Origin: Takifugu bimaculatus
Lineage: Eukaryota; Chordata; Actinopteri; Tetraodontiformes; Tetraodontidae
DNA: 64,000 nt
Assembly: GCA_004026145.2 (NCBI GenBank)
Contig: CP034993.1
Span: forward strand, 5,946,465 to 6,010,464
Reading direction: 5' to 3'
The position numbers and the translations under genes are program-made. This document shows, piece by piece, positions 40,736-53,882 of the stretch; the stretch's first letter is position 1; each line of letters begins with the position of its first letter. The notes beneath the pieces were generated by a model that ran no database searches, was not told the DNA's origin, and worked only from the letters and a program-made list of their open reading frames with translations.

Positions 40736-40919
40736 GGCCATCAGCAGGAGGGTCCTCCTACATGAGCCTAGTCCTGCTCAAGGTTTCTTCCTGTTAAAGG
40801 GGAGTTTTTCCTTGCCACTGTTGCTTGTCTGGGGTTAGGCCCTGGGATTCTGGAAAGCGACTTGAAACAATTTTGAGTGTAAAAGACGCTATATAAATAA
40901 AGATTGACTGATTGATTGA
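40736..40919 (+). mobile_element. L2-like LINE 3' end, unit 1
   Basis: GGCCATCAGCAGGAGGGTCC to GACTGATTGATTGA, the sense-strand version of the 3' end at 4697-4875. Confidence 0.9.
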
Positions 40920-41180
40920 AGCCGCAATACAGATTTACACAGTGCTTCCTGGTGGATTATGCAGTGTAAGAAAATTACTTCTTTCCCAGGGTTGTTGTTT
41001 TTTTCCCAGTCAGATTTGGCGATCGATCTGTGGTAATGGTGGCGAGCATACTCCAAGGTAGCTTGTGCCTTTCCATGGCTGCCGATACGCTGTCATACAA
41101 ATCCTCTCCACTCATTTTCCCCTTAAAGGAATCCATGGCTAAAACTCTTCCTTTATCTCAAATTTGTCATTCATCCCTCC
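40920..41180 (-). pseudogene. hAT (ZBED5/GTF2IRD2-like) transposase remnant, unit 1
   Basis: On the minus strand: FKGKMSGEDLYDSVSAAME, then TTDRSPNLTGK and FLHCIIHQEALCKSVLR, the central part of Charlie-like hAT transposases (the HCIIHQEALC motif is diagnostic). The LINE end at 40736-40919 has inserted directly behind it. Confidence 0.75.
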
Positions 41181-41364
41181 GATAAAAATTAAAAGCTGAG
41201 CGGTGTCAAATGCCAAAGAATATAATGTAAATTACTCCGCTTGTTTGTTTAGCTTGCTAGCTAAATCTTCGTTACTTAGATTAACATGGTAAGTCACTGT
41301 CCTGCGTGATAAGATTATTTTTTCAAATTTGTTCTTGCTCTCCGGACACAAAATAGCTGCTGAG

Positions 41365-42000
41365 TGAGGGGAGAGGAGAGGAGAGGAGAGGAGAGGAGAG
41401 GCAGCCATGACCCAGCAGGGTGACAGAGGCCTGTCAGGTGATCGTGTCCGTGGACCCCAGCAGCCTCGGGCTGTTAGGTTAACATCTTAGCAGAACTAAG
41501 ATGTTAACCTAATAATTAAACGACACTCTAAATATGATAATCAGTCTGACTAGAATATTAACTGGAACTATAGAGTTACTATCAGCTTTCTCAAAGAGGA
41601 AGGTTTCAAGTCTAATCTTAAAGTAGACATGGAGTAAGCCTCCCACAACTGGACAGGGAGCTTGTTTCACAGCAAAGGGGCGTGGTAGCTAAAAGCTCAG
41701 CCCCCCATTTTACCTTTAGAGACTCTGGGGACCACAAGTAAACCAGCATTCTGAAAGTGGTGCGGTCTATTGGGATTATAAAGCATCGATGAACCTCACT
41801 GACTGTACCTCACTGACTGTACAGAATAAGTGACAATACTGTACTGCTGAGTCTAAAGAAGAATTTTATAAACTATTCTAGATTTAATGGGCAGCCAATG
41901 AAGCGACGCGAGTACAGGAGTCATATGATCTCTTTTGTCAATACGTGTCAGAACTCTGCAGTATTTTGGATCAGCTGGAGGCACTTCCACGGAATAGCAT
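41365..42000 (-). mobile_element. L2-like LINE fragment, minus strand, unit 1
   Basis: GAGGA microsatellite, then sequence parallel to 5390-5960 (AAGAGGAAGGTTTCAAGTCT and so on), with a short internal duplication (CTCACTGACTGTAC twice near 41795-41822). Confidence 0.85.
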
Positions 42001-42223
42001 AATACAGAGCTTTAATCACAGGGATGTTTCTTTTGATTCACGTCGTCATCCTCTCTATGTTGTTTTAGGAAGGTAAACTACGGGCCACTGCTGTTGAAGC
42101 ACTCCTGTCACTTTTTTTACCATTTGACATCATGAGTCTCAAGAAGCCAAGATGTGTATCTCCCAGCTTTTTGGGCACCAGCATGGGTGAAGTGGCGATG
42201 TCTGACAGGTAGGAAGTAATGAC

Positions 42224-42650
42224 ACGATCTGGTCACAATTTATTTGCCTGTCTGTGTGAGGTGTGTGTGTGTGTGCGTGTGTGCTCGTCGCGTCTAATTG
42301 TTTACCCCTGGAAATTTAATTGTTCCTTTTCTTTGTGGACTGGTGCTGCGGGCCACGGCGGGGACCCAACCCCTGATGGAGGGTGTTTTCATCACACCCC
42401 TCATGTGTGGTTTTGTTTGTAGTAGCACGGGTGTTTTTAGTTAGTTTATCTCTCCTAATTGAGTTTTACCTGCCGGTGGGGCCCCAGCCCTGTCCACCCC
42501 TTTTGTTAATTTAACTTTTGTACAGCCGAGTTAACTTTTTGTTGAGTATTGGATTTAATAATAAAATTGTAGCACATAACCCTCAATCCCGTCTCTGCCT
42601 CTGTAGTCGAAATTTATCTGCGTGTGCCTAACCGAGTGATTGTTCACTGG
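42224..42650 (+). repeat. Gypsy 5' LTR fragment, unit 2
   Basis: As in unit 1 but cut at CACTGG (42645-42650). The LTR end, primer-binding site, gag and hAT piece are all deleted. Confidence 0.85.
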
Positions 42651-42706
42651 AATCATAACGATATATGTCTTAGTTCAATAGTTATTCATGAAAAGAAATT
42701 CACGCT

Positions 42707-44245
42707 TTGAAACAATTTTACTTTGTCTGGCGCGAGCGCCTCAGCGGCGGCTACGAGGCACGTTCACGAACTCTCCTTCGGCGTGAGGTTTCAGCTTCGT
42801 GGCTATTAATTCACTCACCACAAAACTTGATAACTGAGGTGGGGTTGACCACAGCCACATTGGCCTCCCAGTCAGCCGTCCCATCTGTACTTGATAGGAT
42901 AGGGTCATGGGACTCTTCAGCCTTAACTGAGCTGGAAGAAGCCAGTGTTCCGTCTTTGCTGGACCAGTACAGCTCAGTGTTCGCAGCCAATGATGGTGAC
43001 TTGGGGTGTACAAACCTAATTTCACACGAGATACCCCTGCTTGATGATGTCCCTGTGCGGCAACGGTATCGTCGCATTCCCCCTTCAGAGTACGAGGCAG
43101 TGAGGTTGCACATTAACCAGCTTCTTGAGTCACAAGTCATCTGTGAGCACTCCAGTCCCTATGCCTCACCTATCGTGTTGGTGAGGAAGAAGGATGGTGG
43201 CTTGAGGCTCTGTGTGGATTATCGGCTCCTGAACAGTAAGACCAGAAAGGATGCCGTTCCACTGCCTCGTATCGAGGAGAGCCTGGACGCTTTATCGGGG
43301 GCCCACTGGTTTTCAACTCTTGACCTTGCCAGTGGGTATAACCAAGTGCCTGTGGCTGAGCAGGACCGTCCCAAGGCCGCTTTTTGCACCCCCTTTGGTC
43401 TTTTCGAATTCAATCGGATGCCTTTTGGCCTTTGCAATGCGCCAAGCACTTTCCAGTGGCTGATGCAACGCATGTTTGGCGATCAGCAAGGTCAGTCCCT
43501 CCTGCTTTATCTTGATGACATAATCATCTTTTCATCTTCCGTTGAGCAACACCTACAGCGGCTGGAAATGGTGCTCGGGCGACTGCAGGGGCAGGGCCTT
43601 AAGGTCAAAGTGGAGAAATGTGCAATCTTCCAGGAGCAGGTCTTGTACTTGGGACACATCATCTCCAGCCAGGGTGTCTCGACCGAACCCAAGAAAATAG
43701 AGACTGTGGCTGGCTGGCAGCGTCCTCGTCACATCAGTGAGTTGTGGTCCTTTTTAGGGTTCGCCAGTTATTACAGGCGTTTTGTCGATGGCTTCGCCAA
43801 GATGGCTAAACCCTTGCACCAGTTGGTAGCCGACCTGGCTGGCACCAAAACAAAACGGGGATCTGGCCAGGCACTGGGGTCCGCATGGACGCCCGAGTGC
43901 GAGGAGAGCTTCAATGCTCTAAAGTCAAGGTTAGTTTCCACCCCAGTATTGGCTTACGCGGACTTTTCGCGTCCTTTCATTCTTGAAACTGATGCTAGTC
44001 ATAGTGGGGTTGGTGCAGTGCTCTCCCAGGAGACAGATGGATGTGTGAGACTGGTGGCTTATGCGAGCAACATGTCCAACTATAGCTCTATGAAGCTAGA
44101 ATTTCTTGCGCTCAAGTGGGCCGTGACGGAGAAATTTAGAGAGTATCTGTTGGGGCATAAGTGCATTGTGTACACAGATAATAACCCCTTGAGCCACCTT
44201 CAGTCTGCTAAGCTGGGGGCGGCCGAGCATAGGTGGGCTGCTTAG
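42707..44245 (+). pseudogene. pol: Gypsy pol: RT and RNase H, unit 2
   Basis: Protein identical to unit 1, including the terminating TAG. Confidence 0.9.
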
Positions 44246-44363
44246 CTTGCTGCTTTTGATCTGGAGATCAAGTACCGGTCTGGGCGAAACAACCGAAATG
44301 CGGACACACTGTCGGGACAGTACGCACCAACGCCGGCTTGTCATTCCATCTTTGCCTGGCACT

Positions 44364-46160
44364 TCTGTCCCGTGTAGCCTTCAGCCGGACATCCAGCCTG
44401 GTCCTATGGTTGGTGCCTTGCAGTCCTTGATTTCTATCCTTCCATCCCACTCTCCATTTGACCTTCGCTTGATGCAGGAAGCGGACCCTTTATTAAAGGA
44501 GGTGTTGGTGTTTTGGCGACATGGGTCTCTCCCTACCTCTGCTGAGAGGAGGCAGCTCCCTCAGCCCGCAATTGTACTGTTGCGCCAGTGGGACCGCCTG
44601 GTCGAAAAAAATAGGGTGCTTTTCCGGCGGGTGTTCCGCTCTGATGGTGGGGAAGAACAACTCCAACTTCTTTTGCCCGCGGTGCTCAAGGGGGACACCC
44701 TGCATCAGCTCCACCAGGAGCATGGACATCAAGGCACGGAAAGGACCACCGAGCTGGTTTGGCAACGCTGCTACTGGCTGGGAATGTCGTCAGACATCAA
44801 GAAGTGGGTGCAGCAGTGCGAACGCTGTCAAGTTGCGAAGGACTCGGGGCAGGTTAATCGGAGTTACATGGGCCACCTGCTCGCATCCCGGCCAAACGAG
44901 ATTTTGGCAGTGGATTTTACTTTGCTTGAACCTTCTCGTAATGGCTTTGAGAACGTCTTAGTCATGACTAATGTGTTCAGTAAATTTACAGTGGCTGTTC
45001 CCACCCGGGACCAGCGAGCGGTGACAGTAGCTCAGGTTCTGGTCACAGAATGGTTCTATATGTATGGGGTTCCAAGTCGCCTACACTCAGACCAGGGCAG
45101 AAGCCTTGAGAGTGGTTTGATTTTCCAGCTTTGTGCTTTGTATGGGGTTGCCAAGTCCCGCACTACTCCCTATAATCCGGCCGGAAATGGTCAGTGTGAG
45201 AGGTTCAACAGGACACTTCACAACCTCCTGTGAACATTGCCGGTTTCCTGAAAGCGGGACTGGGCTTCTTGTCTTCCTCAAGTGCTTTTTGGCTACAACA
45301 CTACACCTCATCAGAGCACTGGTGAGTCCCTGTTTTACCTGATGTTTGGGCAGGAGCCCCTTCTTCCCATTGACTTTCTCCTGGGTCGTGTGCCGGACCC
45401 GATTCCCGGTGAGGTGCAGGACTGGGTGGTAGAACACCGAGCCAGGCTTTGTGTGGCATTCGAGGGTGCTCGCGAGAAACTAGTGATGGCAGCGAGCGAG
45501 CGCAAGGAGAGACACGATCTGTTTGTCCGAGATGCACCTCTGCCAGTGGGACAGTTGGTGTACCTGAGGGACCATGGTGTTAGAGGCCGCCATAAGATCC
45601 AAGATCTCTGGAGCTCTGTTGTCCACCAGGTTGTGCTGGCCCCTACGGGCGACGTTGTGGTCTATACTGTGGCGCCCATGGGTGACCTGGGTGGGACTCG
45701 GAATGTCCATAGAGACATGCTAAAGGCGGTTGTCCAGCCCGAAGTTGTGGCCCTCTCCTCACCAACTTCTCCATCTTTGTCTCCACTGGTGGCCTCTGTG
45801 GACGACTCTTCCAACAGCGACCTCTGGCTTCTGGTTTCCGAGGCTCCGGTGCCATCCATTGCTGTGCCGCCACCATTTGGGACCCCTCAGGCATCCTCTG
45901 CCCCGGCTGCAACAGCACCCCAGGGTGCGTGCAGTCTGACTGCACCCGTAAGTAGCAGCAATCCATCACCAACAGTGCCCCCAGCTGACCAGCCTTGCAG
46001 TAGTCAACAATCCCTGCGCCGGACTGCTCGTTCAACTGGTGGCAGTCACTCAAACAGGCATCACCTTCCACTGTCAGTTAATTCGCAGGAGGAAGTTTCT
46101 AATCGGCCGCCAGACTCTGTATCCAATTCCCTAACGGCAGTGTTTAGACCTTGGTGCTAA
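44364..46160 (+). pseudogene. pol: Gypsy pol: integrase, unit 2
   Basis: Same frame and same two TGA stops (45231 and 18 bases later) as unit 1. A T-to-C change at 44438 relative to 37864 is shared with units 3 and 4. Confidence 0.9.
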
Positions 46161-46208
46161 CTTGGCCCTGTCTCTCGTCGGGTTGACGATCCAAAAGGTG
46201 GGGGTGGA

Positions 46209-47101
46209 TGTGGCAGGGCGTGGCCTGCCCTCCGCACAGGTGCCATATGGAGGTAATGCCTTAATTGGTGGGCGGGGAGAAAAGGTTTATATAAGGCACT
46301 GCCTCCAGCTGGCTTTAGTTGTTTTCCCCCTTCGACAAAGGTACGGCGTGGTTGCAGCTTATCTGGGCTGTTCGACCAACTGAACCTGTTTCACAGAATG
46401 AGCATGCTGTCTGGCAGCGTCAAGAAGGTCGGTACTTCCTCCCACCATCCTTCCGTCTAGAGCACTTTGCCATAAGGGCGCGTGTGCTAGTTTGCACTGG
46501 GCAGTTGGCTGCCGGCTGGTGTCAGTGGGTCGCGTTGCCCCAGCGGGAACCCCTCACGGAGTGGTGGCGCCACCAAATACAGTCGGCACAGATTACCTCG
46601 CTTCCTGGACCCACTGCTGTTTTGGCTCAGTTCTTTTGTTCGGGACTCTCTCCTGTTTGCTCTCGCTCTCTCTCCTTGCTCCCCTTCGCTCGGAGAAACG
46701 GCGCTGAGACGTAGTGGTGCCGCCGAGGCGACCACGGAGCTATTGCCTTCATTTTAGACTTTTAACAGTGTTTGTAAATTGTATTATAAACTTTATATTT
46801 ACTCTTTTTAGGTTTTGTTTCTTTTCTTGTTTGATGTTGTGTTCTCTTAGACGATCTGGTCACAATTTATTTGCCTGTCTGTGTGAGGTGTGTGTGTGCG
46901 TGTGTGCTCATCGCGTCTAATTGTTTGCCACTAGAAATTTAATTGTTCCTTTTCTTTGTGAACCGGTGCTGCGGGCCACGGCGGGGACCCAACCCCTGAT
47001 GGAGGGCGTTTTCATCACACCCCTCGTGTGTGGTTTTGTTTGTAGTAGCACGGGTGTTTTTAGTTTGTTTATCTCTCCTAATTGAGTTTTACCTGCCGGT
47101 G
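46209..47101 (+). repeat. Gypsy 3' LTR, 5' part, unit 2
   Basis: Copy of 39635-40527 with the same internal breakpoint. Confidence 0.9.
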
Positions 47102-47309
47102 GGACCGTGCATCAAAGTCCAGTGTCAATTTTGTCGTGGCAATTCTCAGAACAGATCTGAAGTGTTCATCACTCAACTGGGATCTGCGGGGATCTGCTGT
47201 TCATCACACTAGTTTCTTCAAGAAACTTTAACTGATGATGCTGAAGTACCCTCATTTGAATAAAGTTTACAAGTTTTACAACTGGCTTCATTACGTGGTC
47301 AAGCCAGCC

Positions 47310-48573
47310 GGCCATCAGCAGGAGGGTCCTCCTACATGAGCCTAGTCCTGCTCAAGGTTTCTTCCTGTTAAAGGGGAGTTTTTCCTTGCCACTGTTGCTT
47401 GTCTGGGGTTAGGCCCTGGGATTCTGGAAAGCGACTTGAAACAATTTTGAGTGTAAAAGACGCTATATAAATAAAGATTGACTGATTGATTGAAGCCGCA
47501 ATACAGATTTACACAGTGCTTCCTGGTGGATTATGCAGTGTAAGAAATTACTTCTTTCCCAGGGTTGTTGTTTTTTTCCCAGTCAGATTTGGCGATCGAT
47601 CTGTGGTAATGGTGGCGAGCATACTCCAAGGTAGCTTGTGCCTTTCCATGGCTGCCGATACGCTGTCATACAAATCCTCTCCACTCATTTTCCCCTTAAA
47701 GGAATCCATGGCTAAAACTCTTCCTTTATCTCAAATTTGTCATTCATCCCTCCGATAAAAATTAAAAGCTGAGCGGTGTCAAATGCCAAAGAATATAATG
47801 TAAATTACTCCGCTTGTTTGTTTAGCTTGCTAGCTAAATCTTCGTTACTTAGATTAACATGGTAAGTCACTGTCCTGCGTGATAAGATTATTTTTTCAAA
47901 TTTGTTCTTGCTCTCCGGACACAAAATAGCTGCTGAGTGAGGGGAGAGGAGAGGAGAGGAGAGGAGAGGAGAGGCAGCCATGACCCAGCAGGGTGACAGA
48001 GGCCTGTCAGGTGATCGTGTCCGTGGACCCCAGCAGCCTCGGGCTGTTAGGTTAACATCTTAGCAGAACTAAGATGTTAACCTAATAATTAAACGACACT
48101 CTAAATATGATAATCAGTCTGACTAGAATATTAACTGGAACTATAGAGTTACTATCAGCTTTCTCAAAGAGGAAGGTTTCAAGTCTAATCTTAAAGTAGA
48201 CATGGAGTAAGCCTCCCACAACTGGACAGGGAGCTTGTTTCACAGCAAAGGGGCGTGGTAGCTAAAAGCTCAGCCCCCCATTTTACCTTTAGAGACTCTG
48301 GGGACCACAAGTAAACCAGCATTCTGAAAGTGGTGCGGTCTATTGGGATTATAAAGCATCGATGAACCTCACTGACTGTACCTCACTGACTGTACAGAAT
48401 AAGTGACAATACTGTACTGCTGAGTCTAAAGAAGAATTTTATAAACTATTCTAGATTTAATGGGCAGCCAATGAAGCGACGCGAGTACAGGAGTCATATG
48501 ATCTCTTTTGTCAATACGTGTCAGAACTCTGCAGTATTTTGGATCAGCTGGAGGCACTTCCACGGAATAGCAT
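47310..48573. mobile_element. L2 end, hAT remnant and L2 fragment, unit 2
   Basis: Same nest as 40736-42000 (L2 sense 47310-47493, hAT minus 47494-47753, L2 minus 47938-48573). One A is missing from the AAAA run at about 47546. Confidence 0.85.
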
Positions 48574-48796
48574 AATACAGAGCTTTAATCACAGGGATGT
48601 TTCTTTTGATTCACGTCGTCATCCTCTCTATGTTGTTTTAGGAAGGTAAACTACGGGCCACTGCTGTTGAAGCACTCCTGTCACTTTTTTTACCATTTGA
48701 CATCATGAGTCTCAAGAAGCCAAGATGTGTATCTCCCAGCTTTTTGGGCACCAGCATGGGTGAAGTGGCGATGTCTGACAGGTAGGAAGTAATGAC

Positions 48797-49223
48797 ACGA
48801 TCTGGTCACAATTTATTTGCCTGTCTGTGTGAGGTGTGTGTGTGTGTGCGTGTGTGCTCGTCGCGTCTAATTGTTTACCCCTGGAAATTTAATTGTTCCT
48901 TTTCTTTGTGGACTGGTGCTGCGGGCCACGGCGGGGACCCAACCCCTGATGGAGGGTGTTTTCATCACACCCCTCATGTGTGGTTTTGTTTGTAGTAGCA
49001 CGGGTGTTTTTAGTTAGTTTATCTCTCCTAATTGAGTTTTACCTGCCGGTGGGGCCCCAGCCCTGTCCACCCCTTTTGTTAATTTAACTTTTGTACAGCC
49101 GAGTTAACTTTTTGTTGAGTATTGGATTTAATAATAAAATTGTAGCACATAACCCTCAATCCCGTCTCTGCCTCTGTAGTCGAAATTTATCTGCGTGTGC
49201 CTAACCGAGTGATTGTTCACTGG
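48797..49223 (+). repeat. Gypsy 5' LTR fragment, unit 3
   Basis: Same truncated LTR and the same CACTGG deletion joint as unit 2. Confidence 0.85.
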
Positions 49224-49279
49224 AATCATAACGATATATGTCTTAGTTCAATAGTTATTCATGAAAAGAAATTCACGCT

Positions 49280-50818
49280 TTGAAACAATTTTACTTTGTC
49301 TGGCGCGAGCGCCTCAGCGGCGGCTACGAGGCACGTTCACGAACTCTCCTTCGGCGTGAGGTTTCAGCTTCGTGGCTATTAATTCACTCACCACAAAACT
49401 TGATAACTGAGGTGGGGTTGACCACAGCCACATTGGCCTCCCAGTCAGCCGTCCCATCTGTACTTGATAGGATAGGGTCATGGGACTCTTCAGCCTTAAC
49501 TGAGCTGGAAGAAGCCAGTGTTCCGTCTTTGCTGGACCAGTACAGCTCAGTGTTCGCAGCCAATGATGGTGACTTGGGGTGTACAAACCTAATTTCACAC
49601 GAGATACCCCTGCTTGATGATGTCCCTGTGCGGCAACGGTATCGTCGCATTCCCCCTTCAGAGTACGAGGCAGTGAGGTTGCACATTAACCAGCTTCTTG
49701 AGTCACAAGTCATCTGTGAGCACTCCAGTCCCTATGCCTCACCTATCGTGTTGGTGAGGAAGAAGGATGGTGGCTTGAGGCTCTGTGTGGATTATCGGCT
49801 CCTGAACAGTAAGACCAGAAAGGATGCCGTTCCACTGCCTCGTATCGAGGAGAGCCTGGACGCTTTATCGGGGGCCCACTGGTTTTCAACTCTTGACCTT
49901 GCCAGTGGGTATAACCAAGTGCCTGTGGCTGAGCAGGACCGTCCCAAGGCCGCTTTTTGCACCCCCTTTGGTCTTTTCGAATTCAATCGGATGCCTTTTG
50001 GCCTTTGCAATGCGCCAAGCACTTTCCAGTGGCTGATGCAACGCATGTTTGGCGATCAGCAAGGTCAGTCCCTCCTGCTTTATCTTGATGACATAATCAT
50101 CTTTTCATCTTCCGTTGAGCAACACCTACAGCGGCTGGAAATGGTGCTCGGGCGACTGCAGGGGCAGGGCCTTAAGGTCAAAGTGGAGAAATGTGCAATC
50201 TTCCAGGAGCAGGTCTTGTACTTGGGACACATCATCTCCAGCCAGGGTGTCTCGACCGAACCCAAGAAAATAGAGACTGTGGCTGGCTGGCAGCGTCCTC
50301 GTCACATCAGTGAGTTGTGGTCCTTTTTAGGGTTCGCCAGTTATTACAGGCGTTTTGTCGATGGCTTCGCCAAGATGGCTAAACCCTTGCACCAGTTGGT
50401 AGCCGACCTGGCTGGCACCAAAACAAAACGGGGATCTGGCCAGGCACTGGGGTCCGCATGGACGCCCGAGTGCGAGGAGAGCTTCAATGCTCTAAAGTCA
50501 AGGTTAGTTTCCACCCCAGTATTGGCTTACGCGGACTTTTCGCGTCCTTTCATTCTTGAAACTGATGCTAGTCATAGTGGGGTTGGTGCAGTGCTCTCCC
50601 AGGAGACAGATGGATGTGTGAGACTGGTGGCTTATGCGAGCAACATGTCCAACTATAGCTCTATGAAGCTAGAATTTCTTGCGCTCAAGTGGGCCGTGAC
50701 GGAGAAATTTAGAGAGTATCTGTTGGGGCATAAGTGCATTGTGTACACAGATAATAACCCCTTGAGCCACCTTCAGTCTGCTAAGCTGGGGGCGGCCGAG
50801 CATAGGTGGGCTGCTTAG
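49280..50818 (+). pseudogene. pol: Gypsy pol: RT and RNase H, unit 3
   Basis: Protein identical to units 1 and 2, same TAG. Confidence 0.9.
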
Positions 50819-50936
50819 CTTGCTGCTTTTGATCTGGAGATCAAGTACCGGTCTGGGCGAAACAACCGAAATGCGGACACACTGTCGGGACAGTACGCAC
50901 CAACGCCGGCTTGTCATTCCATCTTTGCCTGGCACT

Positions 50937-52733
50937 TCTGTCCCGTGTAGCCTTCAGCCGGACATCCAGCCTGGTCCTATGGTTGGTGCCTTGCAGTCCT
51001 TGATTTCTATCCTTCCATCCCACTCTCCATTTGACCTTCGCTTGATGCAGGAAGCGGACCCTTTATTAAAGGAGGTGTTGGTGTTTTGGCGACATGGGTC
51101 TCTCCCTACCTCTGCTGAGAGGAGGCAGCTCCCTCAGCCCGCAATTGTACTGTTGCGCCAGTGGGACCGCCTGGTCGAAAAAAATAGGGTGCTTTTCCGG
51201 CGGGTGTTCCGCTCTGATGGTGGGGAAGAACAACTCCAACTTCTTTTGCCCGCGGTGCTCAAGGGGGACACCCTGCATCAGCTCCACCAGGAGCATGGAC
51301 ATCAAGGCACGGAAAGGACCACCGAGCTGGTTTGGCAACGCTGCTACTGGCTGGGAATGTCGTCAGACATCAAGAAGTGGGTGCAGCAGTGCGAACGCTG
51401 TCAAGTTGCGAAGGACTCGGGGCAGGTTAATCGGAGTTACATGGGCCACCTGCTCGCATCCCGGCCAAACGAGATTTTGGCAGTGGATTTTACTTTGCTT
51501 GAACCTTCTCGTAATGGCTTTGAGAACGTCTTAGTCATGACTAATGTGTTCAGTAAATTTACAGTGGCTGTTCCCACCCGGGACCAGCGAGCGGTGACAG
51601 TAGCTCAGGTTCTGGTCACAGAATGGTTCTATATGTATGGGGTTCCAAGTCGCCTACACTCAGACCAGGGCAGAAGCCTTGAGAGTGGTTTGATTTTCCA
51701 GCTTTGTGCTTTGTATGGGGTTGCCAAGTCCCGCACTACTCCCTATAATCCGGCCGGAAATGGTCAGTGTGAGAGGTTCAACAGGACACTTCACAACCTC
51801 CTGTGAACATTGCCGGTTTCCTGAAAGCGGGACTGGGCTTCTTGTCTTCCTCAAGTGCTTTTTGGCTACAACACTACACCTCATCAGAGCACTGGTGAGT
51901 CCCTGTTTTACCTGATGTTTGGGCAGGAGCCCCTTCTTCCCATTGACTTTCTCCTGGGTCGTGTGCCGGACCCGATTCCCGGTGAGGTGCAGGACTGGGT
52001 GGTAGAACACCGAGCCAGGCTTTGTGTGGCATTCGAGGGTGCTCGCGAGAAACTAGTGATGGCAGCGAGCGAGCGCAAGGAGAGACACGATCTGTTTGTC
52101 CGAGATGCACCTCTGCCAGTGGGACAGTTGGTGTACCTGAGGGACCATGGTGTTAGAGGCCGCCATAAGATCCAAGATCTCTGGAGCTCTGTTGTCCACC
52201 AGGTTGTGCTGGCCCCTACGGGCGACGTTGTGGTCTATACTGTGGCGCCCATGGGTGACCTGGGTGGGACTCGGAATGTCCATAGAGACATGCTAAAGGC
52301 GGTTGTCCAGCCCGAAGTTGTGGCCCTCTCCTCACCAACTTCTCCATCTTTGTCTCCACTGGTGGCCTCTGTGGACGACTCTTCCAACAGCGACCTCTGG
52401 CTTCTGGTTTCCGAGGCTCCGGTGCCATCCATTGCTGTGCCGCCACCATTTGGGACCCCTCAGGCATCCTCTGCCCCGGCTGCAACAGCACCCCAGGGTG
52501 CGTGCAGTCTGACTGCACCCGTAAGTAGCAGCAATCCATCACCAACAGTGCCCCCAGCTGACCAGCCTTGCAGTAGTCAACAATCCCTGCGCCGGACTGC
52601 TCGTTCAACTGGTGGCAGTCACTCAAACAGGCATCACCTTCCACTGTCAGTTAATTCGCAGGAGGAAGTTTCTAATCGGCCGCCAGACTCTGTATCCAAT
52701 TCCCTAACGGCAGTGTTTAGACCTTGGTGCTAA
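50937..52733 (+). pseudogene. pol: Gypsy pol: integrase, unit 3
   Basis: Same two TGA stops (51804 and 18 bases on) and the same downstream tail. Confidence 0.9.
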
Positions 52734-52781
52734 CTTGGCCCTGTCTCTCGTCGGGTTGACGATCCAAAAGGTGGGGGTGGA

Positions 52782-53674
52782 TGTGGCAGGGCGTGGCCTG
52801 CCCTCCGCACAGGTGCCATATGGAGGTAATGCCTTAATTGGTGGGCGGGGAGAAAAGGTTTATATAAGGCACTGCCTCCAGCTGGCTTTAGTTGTTTTCC
52901 CCCTTCGACAAAGGTACGGCGTGGTTGCAGCTTATCTGGGCTGTTCGACCAACTGAACCTGTTTCACAGAATGAGCATGCTGTCTGGCAGCGTCAAGAAG
53001 GTCGGTACTTCCTCCCACCATCCTTCCGTCTAGAGCACTTTGCCATAAGGGCGCGTGTGCTAGTTTGCACTGGGCAGTTGGCTGCCGGCTGGTGTCAGTG
53101 GGTCGCGTTGCCCCAGCGGGAACCCCTCACGGAGTGGTGGCGCCACCAAATACAGTCGGCACAGATTACCTCGCTTCCTGGACCCACTGCTGTTTTGGCT
53201 CAGTTCTTTTGTTCGGGACTCTCTCCTGTTTGCTCTCGCTCTCTCTCCTTGCTCCCCTTCGCTCGGAGAAACGGCGCTGAGACGTAGTGGTGCCGCCGAG
53301 GCGACCACGGAGCTATTGCCTTCATTTTAGACTTTTAACAGTGTTTGTAAATTGTATTATAAACTTTATATTTACTCTTTTTAGGTTTTGTTTCTTTTCT
53401 TGTTTGATGTTGTGTTCTCTTAGACGATCTGGTCACAATTTATTTGCCTGTCTGTGTGAGGTGTGTGTGTGCGTGTGTGCTCATCGCGTCTAATTGTTTG
53501 CCACTAGAAATTTAATTGTTCCTTTTCTTTGTGAACCGGTGCTGCGGGCCACGGCGGGGACCCAACCCCTGATGGAGGGCGTTTTCATCACACCCCTCGT
53601 GTGTGGTTTTGTTTGTAGTAGCACGGGTGTTTTTAGTTTGTTTATCTCTCCTAATTGAGTTTTACCTGCCGGTG
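52782..53674 (+). repeat. Gypsy 3' LTR, 5' part, unit 3
   Basis: Copy of 39635-40527 with the same breakpoint. Confidence 0.9.
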
Positions 53675-53882
53675 GGACCGTGCATCAAAGTCCAGTGTCA
53701 ATTTTGTCGTGGCAATTCTCAGAACAGATCTGAAGTGTTCATCACTCAACTGGGATCTGCGGGGATCTGCTGTTCATCACACTAGTTTCTTCAAGAAACT
53801 TTAACTGATGATGCTGAAGTACCCTCATTTGAATAAAGTTTACAAGTTTTACAACTGGCTTCATTACGTGGTCAAGCCAGCC

